Shown in pieces: positions 48,711-57,980 of a stretch of DNA of 64,000 nucleotides. The position numbers were made by a program, and so were the translations under genes. The notes beneath the pieces were generated by a model. That model searched no databases and was not told the DNA's origin. It was given only the letters and a program-made list of their open reading frames with translations. Source of the DNA: Collinsella tanakaei (lineage in GTDB: Bacteria > Actinomycetota > Coriobacteriia > Coriobacteriales > Coriobacteriaceae). Positions within the stretch are counted from its first letter, which is position 1, and each line of letters opens with the position of its first letter. The DNA lies in NCBI RefSeq assembly GCF_016900375.1, contig NZ_JACJKB010000008.1, forward strand, positions 33,344-97,343, in the 5' to 3' direction.

Positions 48711-49019
48711 ATGGCGCTTCCTCAGCTCACCGATGAGCAGCGCAAGGCCGCTCTCGAGAAGGCCGCTGCCGCCCGTCACGCCCGCGCCGAGCTTCGCGAG
48801 AAGATCAAGAAGGGTGAGGTCACCCTCGAGTCCGTCCTCAACTCCGACGATCCGATCGCTTCCCGCATGAAGGTTTCCACCCTCATCGAGTCGCTGCCGG
48901 GTTACGGCAAGGCCAAGGCTGCCAAGATCATGGACGAGCTGGGCATCTCTGCCACCCGTCGCGTCCAGGGCCTCGGCGTCCGTCAGCGCGAGCAGCTGCT
49001 CGAGCAGCTCTCCAAGTAA
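48711..49019 (+). CDS. mihF: Actinobacterial integration host factor
   Basis: This 102-residue DNA-binding protein belongs to the actinobacterial IHF family, which is unrelated to the heterodimeric HU/IHF fold. It is basic and helical, with the helix-two-turns-helix segment LIESLPGYGKAKAAKIMDEL near residues 56-75 followed by GISATRRVQGLG. It binds DNA non-specifically and helps nucleoid structure and phage integration. ATG 48711 follows TGGAGGT. Its place directly before gmk is a hallmark of actinobacteria. Confidence 0.93.
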   Translation: MALPQLTDEQRKAALEKAAAARHARAELREKIKKGEVTLESVLNSDDPIASRMKVSTLIESLPGYGKAKAAKIMDELGISATRRVQGLGVRQREQLLEQLSK

Positions 49020-49589
49020 GTGTGCTGCGTAAGCCCTAAGCTCTTTGTGATTTCCGGTCCGTCAGGTGCGGGAAAGGGTACCTTGGTCGCGCGCGTGCGC
49101 GAGCAGTACCCCGATCTCGGCCTGACGGTTTCTGCTACCACGAGGGAGCCGCGCGAGGGCGAGGTAGATGGCCTGAACTACTATTTCCTGTCCGATGACG
49201 AGTTCGCCCGCCGCGTGGACGCCGGCGAGTTCGTCGAGTGGGCCGAGGTCCACGGGCACCGCTACGGCACGCTGGTGAGCGAGGTCTCCTCCAAGCTCGC
49301 CTCCGGCCAGTCGCTCGTGCTCGAGATCGACGTTCAGGGTGCCTTTCAGGTTAAGGAGCGCTTCCCCGAGGCGGTCCTGCTGTTCATCATGCCTCCCTCG
49401 CTCTCTGTCCTTAAGGAGCGCCTGATCGCCCGCGGGAGCGAGACCGAGGACTCCCTGTCCCTGCGTCTTGCCAACGCCGAGCGCGAGATGGCCCTGTCCG
49501 ACCGCTACGACGACATCGTCGTGAACGACGACCTCGAGCGCTCCACGGCGGAGCTCCTGGATGTCATCAAGAAGCATGAAAGGAACTGA
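49020..49589 (+). CDS. gmk: Guanylate kinase
   Basis: This 189-residue enzyme phosphorylates GMP to GDP. The P-loop ISGPSGAGKGTL is near residues 10-21. TVSATTREPREGEVDGLNYYF near 37-57 is the GMP-binding part and the lid has RLIARGSETEDS. The GTG start at 49020 is one base from the mihF stop and has no clear binding site, so it is probably translated by coupling. Confidence 0.95.
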   Translation: MCCVSPKLFVISGPSGAGKGTLVARVREQYPDLGLTVSATTREPREGEVDGLNYYFLSDDEFARRVDAGEFVEWAEVHGHRYGTLVSEVSSKLASGQSLVLEIDVQGAFQVKERFPEAVLLFIMPPSLSVLKERLIARGSETEDSLSLRLANAEREMALSDRYDDIVVNDDLERSTAELLDVIKKHERN

Positions 49590-49595
49590 GGCCCC

Positions 49596-49877
49596 GTGTC
49601 CGTAATCAAGCCCCGTATCGACGACCTGCTCGATAAGACCGAGAACAACCGCTTCCTGCTGGCCTCGCTCGCTTCCAAGCGCGCCTGCGATATCAACAGC
49701 ATGCTGCGCGGCCAGCACAGCCGCGTGCTCGCGGTGCAGGATGTCGACGACATCACGATCGCCCTCTCCGGTGCCGACACCATCACCATGGCGATGGACG
49801 AGATCCTCGACGGCGATATCTCCTTCGATCACGAGCGCTTCCACGATGCGCTCAGGCACAGCACGCCGGAGGCGTAA
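49596..49877 (+). CDS. rpoZ: RNA polymerase omega subunit
   Basis: This 93-residue protein stabilises RNA polymerase. PRIDDLLDKTENNRFLLASL near residues 6-25 and the SKRA...ITIALSGADTITMAMDEI part match omega subunits. The start is GTG with AAGGAACTGAGG upstream. It follows gmk by 6 bases and thiI starts 6 bases later, so mihF-gmk-rpoZ-thiI form an operon. Confidence 0.92.
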   Translation: MSVIKPRIDDLLDKTENNRFLLASLASKRACDINSMLRGQHSRVLAVQDVDDITIALSGADTITMAMDEILDGDISFDHERFHDALRHSTPEA

Positions 49878-49883
49878 GGCCCC

Positions 49884-51113
49884 ATGGCAAGCCGTGTCTG
49901 CCTGGTCCACTATCACGAGATCGGGCTCAAGGGAAAGAACCGCGCTCATTTCGAGCGCATCCTCATGGATAACCTCAAGGCGGCCTTGGCCGCCTTTTCC
50001 GTGGCTACGATCGTGCGCATCTCCGGCCACCTGCTGGTCACGTTCTCCGTGGCCGGCGAGGCCGAGCGCGCCTTCGAGCTGATCGCGCGCGTGCCCGGCG
50101 TGGCGCGCGTGTCGCTCGCGTTCCACACGAACCGCGAGCCGCACGAGTATTGCAACGCCGCCGTCAAGGCGCTTGCCGAGGCGGGGGAGTTCACCACGTT
50201 CAAGGTCGCGGCAAAGCGGTCCAATACCGACTACGAGCTCACCTCGATCGATTTGAACCGTCAGGTGGGCGAGGTGCTGTGCGAGGCGTATCCCGACAAG
50301 CTCGTGCGCATGCACGACCCCGACGCCACCGTCCATGTGCTGGTGGTGCAGGGCAGCGTCTATGTGTACGCGCGCAGCATCCGCGGCGTGGGCGGCCTGC
50401 CCCAGGGCAGTGCGGGCAAGGTCATGACCTTGCTCTCGAGCGGCATCGATTCGCCCGTTGCCACGTGGATGCTCGCCCGCCGCGGCGCCGTTCCGGTGCC
50501 CGTGCACTTCTCGGGCCGTCCGCAGACCTCCGATACGAGCGAGTTTTTGGTTCAGGACATCGTCTCGGCTCTGGCGCCCGCGGTGCAGATCGGCCGCGTG
50601 TACGTCGTCCCCTTCGGCGACTGCCAGCGCGAGATCTCGCTTGCGTGCCCGAGCGACCTGCGCGTGATCATGTACCGCCGCGTCATGTATGCCGTGACCG
50701 AGCGCCTGGCTGCCCTCGAGGGCGCCAAGGCTATCGTCACGGGCGAGTCGCTCGGCCAGGTGGCGTCTCAGACGCTCGAGAACATCATGGCGGTCAACGA
50801 GGTCGTCGACCTTCCGGTGTTCAGGCCGCTGATCGGCTCCGATAAGCAGGAGATCATCGCGCGCGCCAAGGAGATCGGCACCTACGAGATCTCGACGCAG
50901 GACGCGCCGGACTGCTGCACGCTGTTCATGCCGCGGCGTCCCGAGACCCATGCCAAGATGGACGCGGTCCATGCGGCATGGGACATGTTCGACCACGATG
51001 CCATGATCGAGCAGCTGGTCGAGGCCGCCGAGTACATCGACTACCCGGCGCCCTGCTACCATGCGCCCCGCGCGCTTTCGGAGCGCCACGACACGTTGGC
51101 GCCGCGCGGCTAA
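49884..51113 (+). CDS. thiI: tRNA 4-thiouridine sulfurtransferase
   Basis: This 409-residue enzyme activates tRNA uridine 8 for sulfur insertion and can take part in thiazole synthesis. It has a ferredoxin-like and THUMP N-terminal part (residues 1-165) and a PP-loop ATPase domain with LLSSGIDSPVATWMLARRG near 183-201. The C-terminal rhodanese domain of the E. coli form is absent, as in many Gram-positive bacteria. It is the last gene of the operon and ends at a terminator. Confidence 0.94.
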   Translation: MASRVCLVHYHEIGLKGKNRAHFERILMDNLKAALAAFSVATIVRISGHLLVTFSVAGEAERAFELIARVPGVARVSLAFHTNREPHEYCNAAVKALAEAGEFTTFKVAAKRSNTDYELTSIDLNRQVGEVLCEAYPDKLVRMHDPDATVHVLVVQGSVYVYARSIRGVGGLPQGSAGKVMTLLSSGIDSPVATWMLARRGAVPVPVHFSGRPQTSDTSEFLVQDIVSALAPAVQIGRVYVVPFGDCQREISLACPSDLRVIMYRRVMYAVTERLAALEGAKAIVTGESLGQVASQTLENIMAVNEVVDLPVFRPLIGSDKQEIIARAKEIGTYEISTQDAPDCCTLFMPRRPETHAKMDAVHAAWDMFDHDAMIEQLVEAAEYIDYPAPCYHAPRALSERHDTLAPRG

Positions 51114-51146
51114 ACGCGTTTTTCGAAGGCGTTTCTTCACATTTTT

Positions 51147-51195
51147 CCCCCTGGGTCTCTCCGACGTCGCTTCGGGATGAGCCAGGGGGCTTTTT
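51147..51195 (+). terminator. Intrinsic terminator after thiI
   Basis: CCCCCTGG (51147-51154) pairs with CCAGGGGG (51182-51189) and is followed by CTTTTT. The loop is long (27 bases). Confidence 0.8.
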
Positions 51196-51352
51196 CGTAT
51201 GCGTTGGGCCTGCGATCTGGCTGGTTCTCACCCGAATCCGACAGCAGGGCAAGATGGCGTATAGATGCCCGTAAGGCCGCGGGGATTCGATTGCGCTTCG
51301 TCTGCCGCCGCATGCTCCCGCCGTGAAACCATGGCGGGAAGGAGGTGGCGGT

Positions 51353-52138
51353 ATGGCACAGGTTGAGATGCGTGATGAGAGCGGCATGGCGCGTGCCGCG
51401 GGGCTGGTGAAGGACCGTCCGCTGTATCTGGCGGTGGCGGCCCTTGTGCTGGCCCTGCTCGCCGGGGTCTGCGCCCTTGGGGCCCTGCAGGCGGGCGGGG
51501 TGGTCATCGAGCGCCAGGACGAGGGCGCAGAGGGCACCGAGGAGCTGCGTGCCGATGACGACGCGGGGGCCGGTGACGAGGGCGCGGCTGCAGGAGACGA
51601 TTCGGGCGACGGAGCCGCGTCGGAGACGGCAGAAGGCGATGGGGGAGAAGTCGAGGTCGCGGTGCCCACGACGATCGTCGTCGACGTTGCCGGTGCGGTC
51701 GTGAACCCCTCGGTGGTGACGCTTGCGCAAGGAGCACGCGTGAACGATGCGATCGCCGCGGCGGGCGGCTTGCTCCCCGAGGCGGATGCGTCGAAGATCA
51801 ACCGGGCGGCGCCCCTGGCGGACGGCGCGCAGGTGTTCGTGCCCCTGCAGGGGGAGGAGGCGACATCGGGGGCCGATGCCGCGGCAGCGGGGGCTACGGG
51901 GACGACGGGGGCTACGGGCTTGGAGACCTCGGGCAGCGCGGCGCCATCGCCCGTCAACATCAACAGCGCCGGCCTCGATGAGCTCGACGCGCTGCCCGGG
52001 ATCGGCCCCTCGACCGCGCAATCCATCATCGACGATCGCACGCAGAACGGACCCTTCGCCTCGGTCGAGGACATCATGCGCGTCTCGGGCATCGGCGAGA
52101 AGAAGTTCGAGAAGCTCTCGTCGCTCATCTGCGTGTGA
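51353..52138 (+). CDS. comEA: Competence protein ComEA
   Basis: This 261-residue membrane-anchored DNA receptor has an N-terminal transmembrane segment (LYLAVAALVLALLAGVCALG near residues 25-44). An acidic linker follows, then an SLBB domain (VVDVAGAVVNPSVVTLAQGARV near 105-126) and a C-terminal helix-hairpin-helix pair with VNINSAGLDELDALPGIGP near 202-220. It binds incoming double-stranded DNA outside the membrane. ATG 51353 follows GGAAGGAGG. comEC follows with overlapping codons. Confidence 0.95.
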   Translation: MAQVEMRDESGMARAAGLVKDRPLYLAVAALVLALLAGVCALGALQAGGVVIERQDEGAEGTEELRADDDAGAGDEGAAAGDDSGDGAASETAEGDGGEVEVAVPTTIVVDVAGAVVNPSVVTLAQGARVNDAIAAAGGLLPEADASKINRAAPLADGAQVFVPLQGEEATSGADAAAAGATGTTGATGLETSGSAAPSPVNINSAGLDELDALPGIGPSTAQSIIDDRTQNGPFASVEDIMRVSGIGEKKFEKLSSLICV

Positions 52139-54474
52139 CCATGGGCGAGAGGGAGGAGCTGCCGAGCAGGCCGTACCTTCCGCCTTCGTTTGCTGGTGCC
52201 GTCGCCGCGCTTGCGGTCGCGGCGGTTCTGCTGGAACTTGGGTGGCAGGGAAGGTGCTTGAGGGCCGAGCCTTGGCTGAACGGTACGGCGCCCGCCGCAT
52301 GCTGCGCGGCGGGCGCCGCTGCGGCGCTTGCGACGTATTGCTTGCGTCGCCGGCTGCCGCGTTTTGTGGCAAGCATGATGCGCTGGGCGGGAGCCGCGTC
52401 GGTCGCGGCGGCGTTGGCGTCTGCCTTCTACCTGGGCGGGCTCGAGGCCGACAGCGCCCGCATGGCATTGCCGGCGAGCGCCTACGAGTTCACGGCCGTC
52501 TCCGAGCCGAGCCGGGGCGTATACGGCATCTCGTGCACGGCGGAGGCGCGCGATGGCAAGACCGGCGCCCTTGCCGCCAAGGTGCGCCTTACGGCGGATG
52601 AGGCGTTTGCCATCGGCAGTCGCCTTTCGATCGTGGGGCGCATAGAGCCGCTCGATGCGAGCGAGTGGGCGCGTTCGCGCTTCATGCGCGGGGAGGTTGC
52701 GTCGGTCGACGCGATGCGCATCCTGAACGTCAGGGAGCCCGCGGGCATCGACATCCTGCGTGATCTGCGACGCGCGGCGCTGGGCGTTATCGCGCCCGAG
52801 AGCGGCCCGGCGCGTGCCCTCGTGGCGGGCACCGTCTGCGGCAGCACGACCGAGCTTTCCGACTCCGACGCGTCGCGCGTGTTCAGCGCGACCGGCCTGT
52901 CGCATCTCGTGGCGGTGTCGGGAAGCCATCTCGCGCTCATCGCGTCGTTCGTCCAGCGGGCTCTTGCGCGCACCCGGTGCTCGCGCGGCACGCGCTTCGC
53001 GATCATCGGGACCATGGCCGTGTGCTACGTGGTGTTCACCGGCGCTGCGCCCTCGGCGGTGCGTTCTGCCGCCATGGTATGCCTGACCATGACGGCCCAG
53101 GGCGGACGGCGCCGTGGGCATGGGTTGTCCTCGCTTTCGATCACGGTCATCGCGTTCATCGTCGTGCGCCCGGGCGTTGTCTACGACCTCGGTTTTCAGC
53201 TGTCGGCGGCAAGCGTCCTGTTCATCCAGGTGTTCGGCCGCTATCTTTCGTGTTTGCTCGCGCGCCTGGGGCTTCCCGCCATGGTGGCCGAGGCCCTGTC
53301 GCTCACCCTGGCTGCGCAGTGGGCGACCCTGCCGTTGACGCTGCCGGTGTTCGGCCAGCTTTCGCTCATCGCGCCGCTTGCGAACCTCGTCGTCGGGCCG
53401 TTGATGAGCGCTCTGCTCATCGCGGGGCTTATCGCCGTGCCCGTATGCCTTGTGGCGCCCTGGGCCGCGAGCGTCATGGAGGTTCCCTCCGCGTTGGCAA
53501 CCCTTTCGATCTTTGCCGCCGAGGCGCTCTCGTCCGTCCCGCTCGCGTCGATTCCCGTTGCCATCGAGGACGCACACCTGCTTTTGCTCTACGCGCTTGC
53601 GGCGGCAGTATATGTCCGCTGGCCAGATCCGACGAGGTGCCAGATCGCATGGGGCGCTGGAGGAACGTGCGCGCTTGCCGGATCGTGGTTCGGCTACTGG
53701 CTGCTGTTCGCGCCCGCGTCCATCACGGTGCTCGACGTCGGCCAGGCCGATGCGATCCTCGTGCGCGAAGGCCCCGCCTGCCTGCTCATGGATGCGGGGG
53801 TGGACGATGCCGCGGTGAGCGCCCTTGCGCGCAACCACGTGTACCAGATCGACACGGTGGTCATCTCGCACTGGGATCGCGATCACTGGGGCGGACTTCC
53901 AGCTATTCTGGAGACGGTGCAGGTCGACCGTATCGTTGTTGCCAACGGCGCCGCGGAGGGGATTCCGGAAGAGGCGGTTGGCGCTCTCGGGAACCGCGCT
54001 GCCGACATCGAGGAGATCGGCGTCGGCGACCGGCTCGTCGTGGGCGGGTTCGCCTGCACGGCCGTATGGCCGCGCAAGGAGGTCGTCGGTACCGAGAACG
54101 CCGAGTCGCTGGCGCTGGATGTCGACTACAAGGGCCGGGCGGGCCGGCTCGATGCGCTGCTGACCGGCGACACCGAGGTGGACCAGGAGCGGCTGTACGC
54201 AGCCGAGGTGGGTCGTGTGGACGTGCTCAAACTCGGTCATCACGGTTCGGCGGAATCGGTGGACGATGCGGTGCTCGATCGGCTCGATCCCGCGCTTGCC
54301 ATCGCGAGCGCGGGGCGGGGCAACTCCTACGGCCATCCCGCAGAGGAATGCGTCGAGGCCGTCGAGCGCAGCGGGGCGCGCATGCTCTGCACGATCGATG
54401 CGGGCGATGTCACGGTCGAGTCGTGCCCAGATGGAATCCGCGTGCGCACCCAGCGCCCCGTGCGGGTAGAATAG
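52135..54474 (+). CDS. comEC: DNA uptake channel ComEC/Rec2
   Basis: This protein of about 779 residues forms the competence DNA channel. It has an N-terminal OB-like part, a Competence domain with many transmembrane helices (including GLSHLVAVSGSHLALIASFV) and a C-terminal metallo-beta-lactamase-like domain. The latter has ISHWDRDHWGGLP, LLTGD and LKLGHHGS as metal-binding motifs. The GTG at 52135 overlaps the comEA stop; ATG 52141 is an alternative. With comEA it suggests natural transformability, though the pilus genes are not in view. Confidence 0.95.
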   Translation: MTMGEREELPSRPYLPPSFAGAVAALAVAAVLLELGWQGRCLRAEPWLNGTAPAACCAAGAAAALATYCLRRRLPRFVASMMRWAGAASVAAALASAFYLGGLEADSARMALPASAYEFTAVSEPSRGVYGISCTAEARDGKTGALAAKVRLTADEAFAIGSRLSIVGRIEPLDASEWARSRFMRGEVASVDAMRILNVREPAGIDILRDLRRAALGVIAPESGPARALVAGTVCGSTTELSDSDASRVFSATGLSHLVAVSGSHLALIASFVQRALARTRCSRGTRFAIIGTMAVCYVVFTGAAPSAVRSAAMVCLTMTAQGGRRRGHGLSSLSITVIAFIVVRPGVVYDLGFQLSAASVLFIQVFGRYLSCLLARLGLPAMVAEALSLTLAAQWATLPLTLPVFGQLSLIAPLANLVVGPLMSALLIAGLIAVPVCLVAPWAASVMEVPSALATLSIFAAEALSSVPLASIPVAIEDAHLLLLYALAAAVYVRWPDPTRCQIAWGAGGTCALAGSWFGYWLLFAPASITVLDVGQADAILVREGPACLLMDAGVDDAAVSALARNHVYQIDTVVISHWDRDHWGGLPAILETVQVDRIVVANGAAEGIPEEAVGALGNRAADIEEIGVGDRLVVGGFACTAVWPRKEVVGTENAESLALDVDYKGRAGRLDALLTGDTEVDQERLYAAEVGRVDVLKLGHHGSAESVDDAVLDRLDPALAIASAGRGNSYGHPAEECVEAVERSGARMLCTIDAGDVTVESCPDGIRVRTQRPVRVE

Positions 54475-54504
54475 GGCAACGCCGAGAAGGAAGGATCTGA
54501 ACCC

Positions 54505-55467
54505 ATGGCCGCATCTGCGCTGCTGCCCGCGTATCTCATCGTGGGCGCCGACGAGTACAAGCGCTCGCGCGCGATCGAGCGCATGAAGGCGCGCCTCGAG
54601 AAGAGCGGCATGGCCGAGTTCAACCTCGACGAGCGGGATATGACGCGCGATCCCGCCATCGACGACATCATCGCCTCGCTGAACACCTTCCCGATGGGCT
54701 CGGACTTCCGCTTGGTGATTCTGGACGGCTGCGATCGCTTGCCCAAGGCCGTGAGCGAGCCGCTCGTGGAGTACTTCGCCGACCCGTCGCCCACCACCGT
54801 GTGCCTGGTGGTGGCGAACACGCTTGCCAAGAACACGCGGCTGTACAAGGCGATCGCCAAGATCGACAAGAAGGCCGTGGTCGACTGCACGCCCAAGAAG
54901 GCGTGGGAGATGCCCAAGCAGGTCGTGTCGATGGCGCGCGCGCACGGCAAGACCATCGGGCTGCCGGCGGCCGAGGCGCTGGTGAGCCGCGCCGGCGAGC
55001 AGTCGCGCATGCTCGACAACGAGCTCAAGCGCCTCTCGCAGATGGTGGAGGGCCCCGAGATCACGCTTGCCGACGTCGAGCGCCTGGTGATGCGCACCGC
55101 CGAGGTCAAGCCCTGGGACTTCCTGAACGCGGTGTCTGCCCGCGACCTGCCGCGCGCCCTCGAGCTGCTGGCGCTCCAGCCGGACCGCAGCGAGGTGCGC
55201 CTGTTTTCGCTGTTGGTAACGCGGCTGCGCGAACTCATTACCGCCAAGGCGCTCGATGCGCGCGGAACGGGCCGCGAGCTCGCCTCTGTGCTCGGCGTCC
55301 AGAGCTGGCAGGTGAAAAACCACCTCACGTGGGCGCGGCGCTTCAAGATGAGTGAGCTTATCGATGCGCTGTCGGACGCCGTCGAGGTCGAATCCGCCCT
55401 GAAGGGCTCTGCCGACTCGGCGCTCGCCCTGCAGCTGTGGGTCACCAAGATCTGCACGAGGGGATAG
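54505..55467 (+). CDS. holA: DNA polymerase III delta subunit
   Basis: This 320-residue clamp-loader subunit opens the beta clamp. PAYLIVGADEYKRSRAIERM near residues 8-27 and the helical C-terminal domain (QSWQVKNHLTWARRF) match the HolA/YqeN family. It follows comEC by 30 bases, as in many Gram-positive bacteria. GAGAAGGAAGGATC gives the binding site. The usual downstream rpsT is not present here. Confidence 0.93.
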   Translation: MAASALLPAYLIVGADEYKRSRAIERMKARLEKSGMAEFNLDERDMTRDPAIDDIIASLNTFPMGSDFRLVILDGCDRLPKAVSEPLVEYFADPSPTTVCLVVANTLAKNTRLYKAIAKIDKKAVVDCTPKKAWEMPKQVVSMARAHGKTIGLPAAEALVSRAGEQSRMLDNELKRLSQMVEGPEITLADVERLVMRTAEVKPWDFLNAVSARDLPRALELLALQPDRSEVRLFSLLVTRLRELITAKALDARGTGRELASVLGVQSWQVKNHLTWARRFKMSELIDALSDAVEVESALKGSADSALALQLWVTKICTRG

Positions 55468-55661
55468 GGGAGATAGGCGCTGGGGTGGCTGCGCATCGCA
55501 TGCGGCCTGCCATGCCGCACTCCTTCCGGCGGGCGCTCGGCCCAGGGCTGCCGCCTCGCGCTTTCGTCTTTGGGTTCGCCGCAGGGGTGACGTTGCCGAC
55601 GAGCGCCCCGTCTCGCCATGAAAACTGGCTTTTCGGCGATTTTGGCGGGCGGCGCACGTCG

Positions 55662-56036
55662 ATGCCAGCCGGAGAAGCCGAGCCTGCCCGGTCGGGGGAA
55701 TATCATCGTGGCGAAGCACCCGATGTTTCTGAAGTCCTCGAGGCGCGTCTGGGTGACTGGATAGCCGTGTTCATGCCCTTTGAGGATCCCGCTCGACGGC
55801 CTCGTGGAGAACTGGTTGAGTACGTCTTCCGCTCCCCGCGAATCGTCCGCGCCGCCTCCTTCATCGGCAGTGCGTTTGAGCGTATCATCCGGGAGGACGT
55901 CCGATTGAGCTCGGCGGCGACCTTCTGCCTGCCCGCACGCGAGTGGACGACCCTCAACGCCCCGACCATCGCGGACGCCCCGGGGTGGTGGGCAGGCCTC
56001 GCGCACGTAGTGCTCCACGGAGGTCTCAACATTGTC
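55662..56036 (+). pseudogene. Orphan coding fragment of unknown function
   Basis: The plus-strand frame reads like protein (GDWIAVFMPFEDPARRP..., ATFCLPAREWTTL, GWWAGLAHVVLHGGLN) and has G/C-rich third positions, so it was probably coding. Near 56036 the coding signal stops and switches strand. No clear start or binding site is present. It is best read as a remnant; the family is not recognised. Confidence 0.4.
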
Positions 56037-56190
56037 TCCGTACGGTCTCCGCCGCCTTCGGGCGCAGGTCGCACGCCAGCCGGATGGTGTCGGCATCCAC
56101 GGCGGTGGGCGGGAACGCGTCTCGCGGAGGGTTCTGTCGTACGGCTCGCGCAGCGCTACCTCGAAGTGCGAGATGTCCGACGAGACCACG
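56037..56190 (-). pseudogene. Inverted coding remnant with a frameshift
   Basis: On the minus strand ISHFEVALREPYDRTLR continues, after a one-frame shift, into AFPPTAVDADTIRLACDL, both with coding-like third positions. No intact gene can be built. The family is not recognised. Confidence 0.35.
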
Positions 56191-56550
56191 ACCTGCGTCG
56201 CCCTGCTGCACGACGTGGTGGAGGACACGCCCGTAACGCTCGAGGATCTGGAGCGCGAGTTTCCGCCGGAGGTGACCGATGCCCTGCGCCTGCTCACGCG
56301 CGATCCCGCCGTGCCTTACCGCGACTATGTGGGCGCCCTCGCCACCAACCCGGTCGCCCGCACGATCAGGCGCGCCGACCTCGCGCACAACCTGGACGAG
56401 ACGCGGTTCGAGGGCTACGGGCGGCCCGACGAGGCGGCGCTCTCCGAAAGGCGCGAGCGCTACCGCGCCGCCCTCAGGGTCCTGGACGAGGTCGGGCGGC
56501 TTGGCCTCATGCTGGAGCACCGCCCGACGGCGGCGGAGCGCGCTCTCTGA
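56173..56550 (+). pseudogene. 5'-truncated HD-domain (RelA/SpoT-like hydrolase) remnant
   Basis: The frame encodes TTCVALLHDVVEDTPVTLED, PPEVTDALRLLTRDPAVPYRDYV and RRADLAHNLDETR, typical of small HD phosphohydrolase proteins related to (p)ppGpp synthetase N-domains. The ALLHDVVED motif holds the HD pair. About 50 N-terminal residues, including the first metal-binding His region, are missing, and the sequence just upstream is on the other strand. The ATG at 56173 has no binding site. It is probably a broken gene. Confidence 0.6.
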
Positions 56551-56953
56551 GAAGTCGACCCCATGGGCTGTGTGGGGGCGCGGCAGGTCGACGACCTATC
56601 GGGCAGGAAACTCGGTAGAAAGCCTCGGCGGTAATTGCTGAGCCCGTCTATGCTAGAGATGTCTGCCTTCCTCGTGTTGTGTGGGTTGTCTCGGAGAGAC
56701 GCTGACCGATAGGGAGGGGGTTGAGTTCGCTTTTGAGTTCAACTCAGTCGCTCAAGAACCGACCGATTCCGGTGAATGGCGAGACGGCGGTACGCCACGT
56801 AGACGAGTGGCAATGGGAGTGTGCGATCTGATTGCTGAGTGGTGATAAGGCGCGCTTGTTTGCATGGGAGGTCTTGTCTGCATCGTGCCATCGTTGCTGC
56901 CGGGATTGCCACGATGTGATGCGTATTGGTCCAAAGTTAATCGTTGAGCCGCC
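56551..56953. other. Intergenic region without recognised features
   Basis: About 400 bases of lower coding quality lie between the HD remnant and fic. A short direct repeat of TGAGTTC is visible near 56720-56745. No gene, RNA or clear terminator could be supported. Confidence 0.5.
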
Positions 56954-57934
56954 TTAGAGCGCATCGGCGCCATCGGGGCGGCCTGGGACGACCCACCTTC
57001 CGCCGCGGGCGCTGCCTTCGCGAACGAGCAGCCCGTCTTCGCGCAGCTTGGCCACGATGCGCTCGGCGGAGCGCTTGGAGCAGCCGAGCTCGTCCGCCAG
57101 CTCGGGTACCGTTCCCTTTGGGTGCGCCGCGAAGTAGGAGAGCGCCCGTTGCCCTCGCTCACGTCGCTTTTCTTCGGGGGTCGCGAAGGGTCGCAGCGCG
57201 TCGCGGATGACCCTGAGCATGAACGTGACGAACGCCTCCGACGAGCCGTCGCGGTTTGATTGCGCGAGCGCGGCGTAGTAGTCCTGCTGGCGCTCTCGGA
57301 TGACGCTCTCGACGGGGAGCCAAGCGAGGGCCGGACGCCAGCGGGCGAGGAGCATCGTGTGCCAGAGCCTTCCCGTCCTACCGTTCCCGTCGGCGAACGG
57401 GTGGATGAACTCGAATTCGTAGTGGAAGATGCAGGAGGAGAGAAGCGGATGGAGGTCTGTCGAGGCGAGCCAGGCGAACAGGTCGGCGATGACGCTGGGG
57501 ACGTAGCCGGCTGGCGTTCCCGCATGGATGAGCTCGGTCCCATCGAAGACGCCGGCGTTTTTGGCGCGGAAGCAGCCGGCGCCCTCGACGAGCCCCTCCA
57601 TCATTTCGCGATGCGCGCGCAAGAAGTCCTCCACGCTGTACGGATCGAGCGACGGAGCGAGGGCGTAGGCGCGCTGGGCGTTCTTTACTTCGAGGATGTC
57701 CTTGGCTGGCCCCAGCGCGCGCTTGCCGTCCATGATGGCGGTCACCGCCTCTTCAGAGAGGGTGTTGCCCTCGATCATGAGCGATGAGCGGATGGTGCGT
57801 ATCCGGAGCTCGCGGTGGAGCGTCGGGCTCGTGCTGAGTTCCGAGGTGGGGTGGATCATGCCGACGAGCTCGGCGATCTCCATGCAGAGGTTGCTGATTT
57901 CGGTTGTCTGCTCAAAAGGTGGTTCGTATGCCAT
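56954..57934 (-). CDS. Fic-domain AMP-transferase-like protein with C-terminal winged helix
   Basis: This 326-residue protein has the complete Fic catalytic motif HPFADGNGRTGR (residues 178-189). Fic enzymes usually add AMP to a target protein. The N-terminal inhibitory motif is SLMIEGN (Ser51...Glu55-Gly56), as in class II Fic proteins that carry their own inhibition helix. A C-terminal winged-helix domain (TVPELADELGCSKRSAERIV near residues 279-298, then a basic wing) probably binds DNA. The start at 57934 is set by AGGAGG. It is a single gene. Operator-like repeats lie at its 5' end, so it may control itself. Confidence 0.9.
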   Translation of the reverse strand: MAYEPPFEQTTEISNLCMEIAELVGMIHPTSELSTSPTLHRELRIRTIRSSLMIEGNTLSEEAVTAIMDGKRALGPAKDILEVKNAQRAYALAPSLDPYSVEDFLRAHREMMEGLVEGAGCFRAKNAGVFDGTELIHAGTPAGYVPSVIADLFAWLASTDLHPLLSSCIFHYEFEFIHPFADGNGRTGRLWHTMLLARWRPALAWLPVESVIRERQQDYYAALAQSNRDGSSEAFVTFMLRVIRDALRPFATPEEKRRERGQRALSYFAAHPKGTVPELADELGCSKRSAERIVAKLREDGLLVREGSARGGRWVVPGRPDGADAL

Positions 57935-57943
57935 GCCGCCTCC

Positions 57944-57980
57944 TTTTACCGCCATCATTTTACCGCCATTGGCGGTAAAA
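57944..57980. promoter_or_regulatory. Three half-site operator of the fic gene
   Basis: TTTTACCGCCA occurs at 57944-57954 and again at 57958-57968, and its reverse complement TGGCGGTAAAA is at 57970-57980. The last two form a perfect 11-bp inverted repeat around one base; the first is a direct repeat 14 bases away. The array touches the ribosome binding site of fic. Confidence 0.7.

Noticed and set aside
50926..55719. Very long minus-strand open frame opposite thiI, comEA, comEC and holA
   Set aside because: High G+C makes antisense frames open. The plus-strand genes have clear motifs, binding sites and proper spacing; the antisense translation is low-complexity.
57490..57530. GGGGACGTAGCCGG-like match inside the fic gene as a repeat copy
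   Set aside because: It lies in a conserved Fic coding segment (AGYVPSVI) and the flanks do not match the repeat; probably coincidence.
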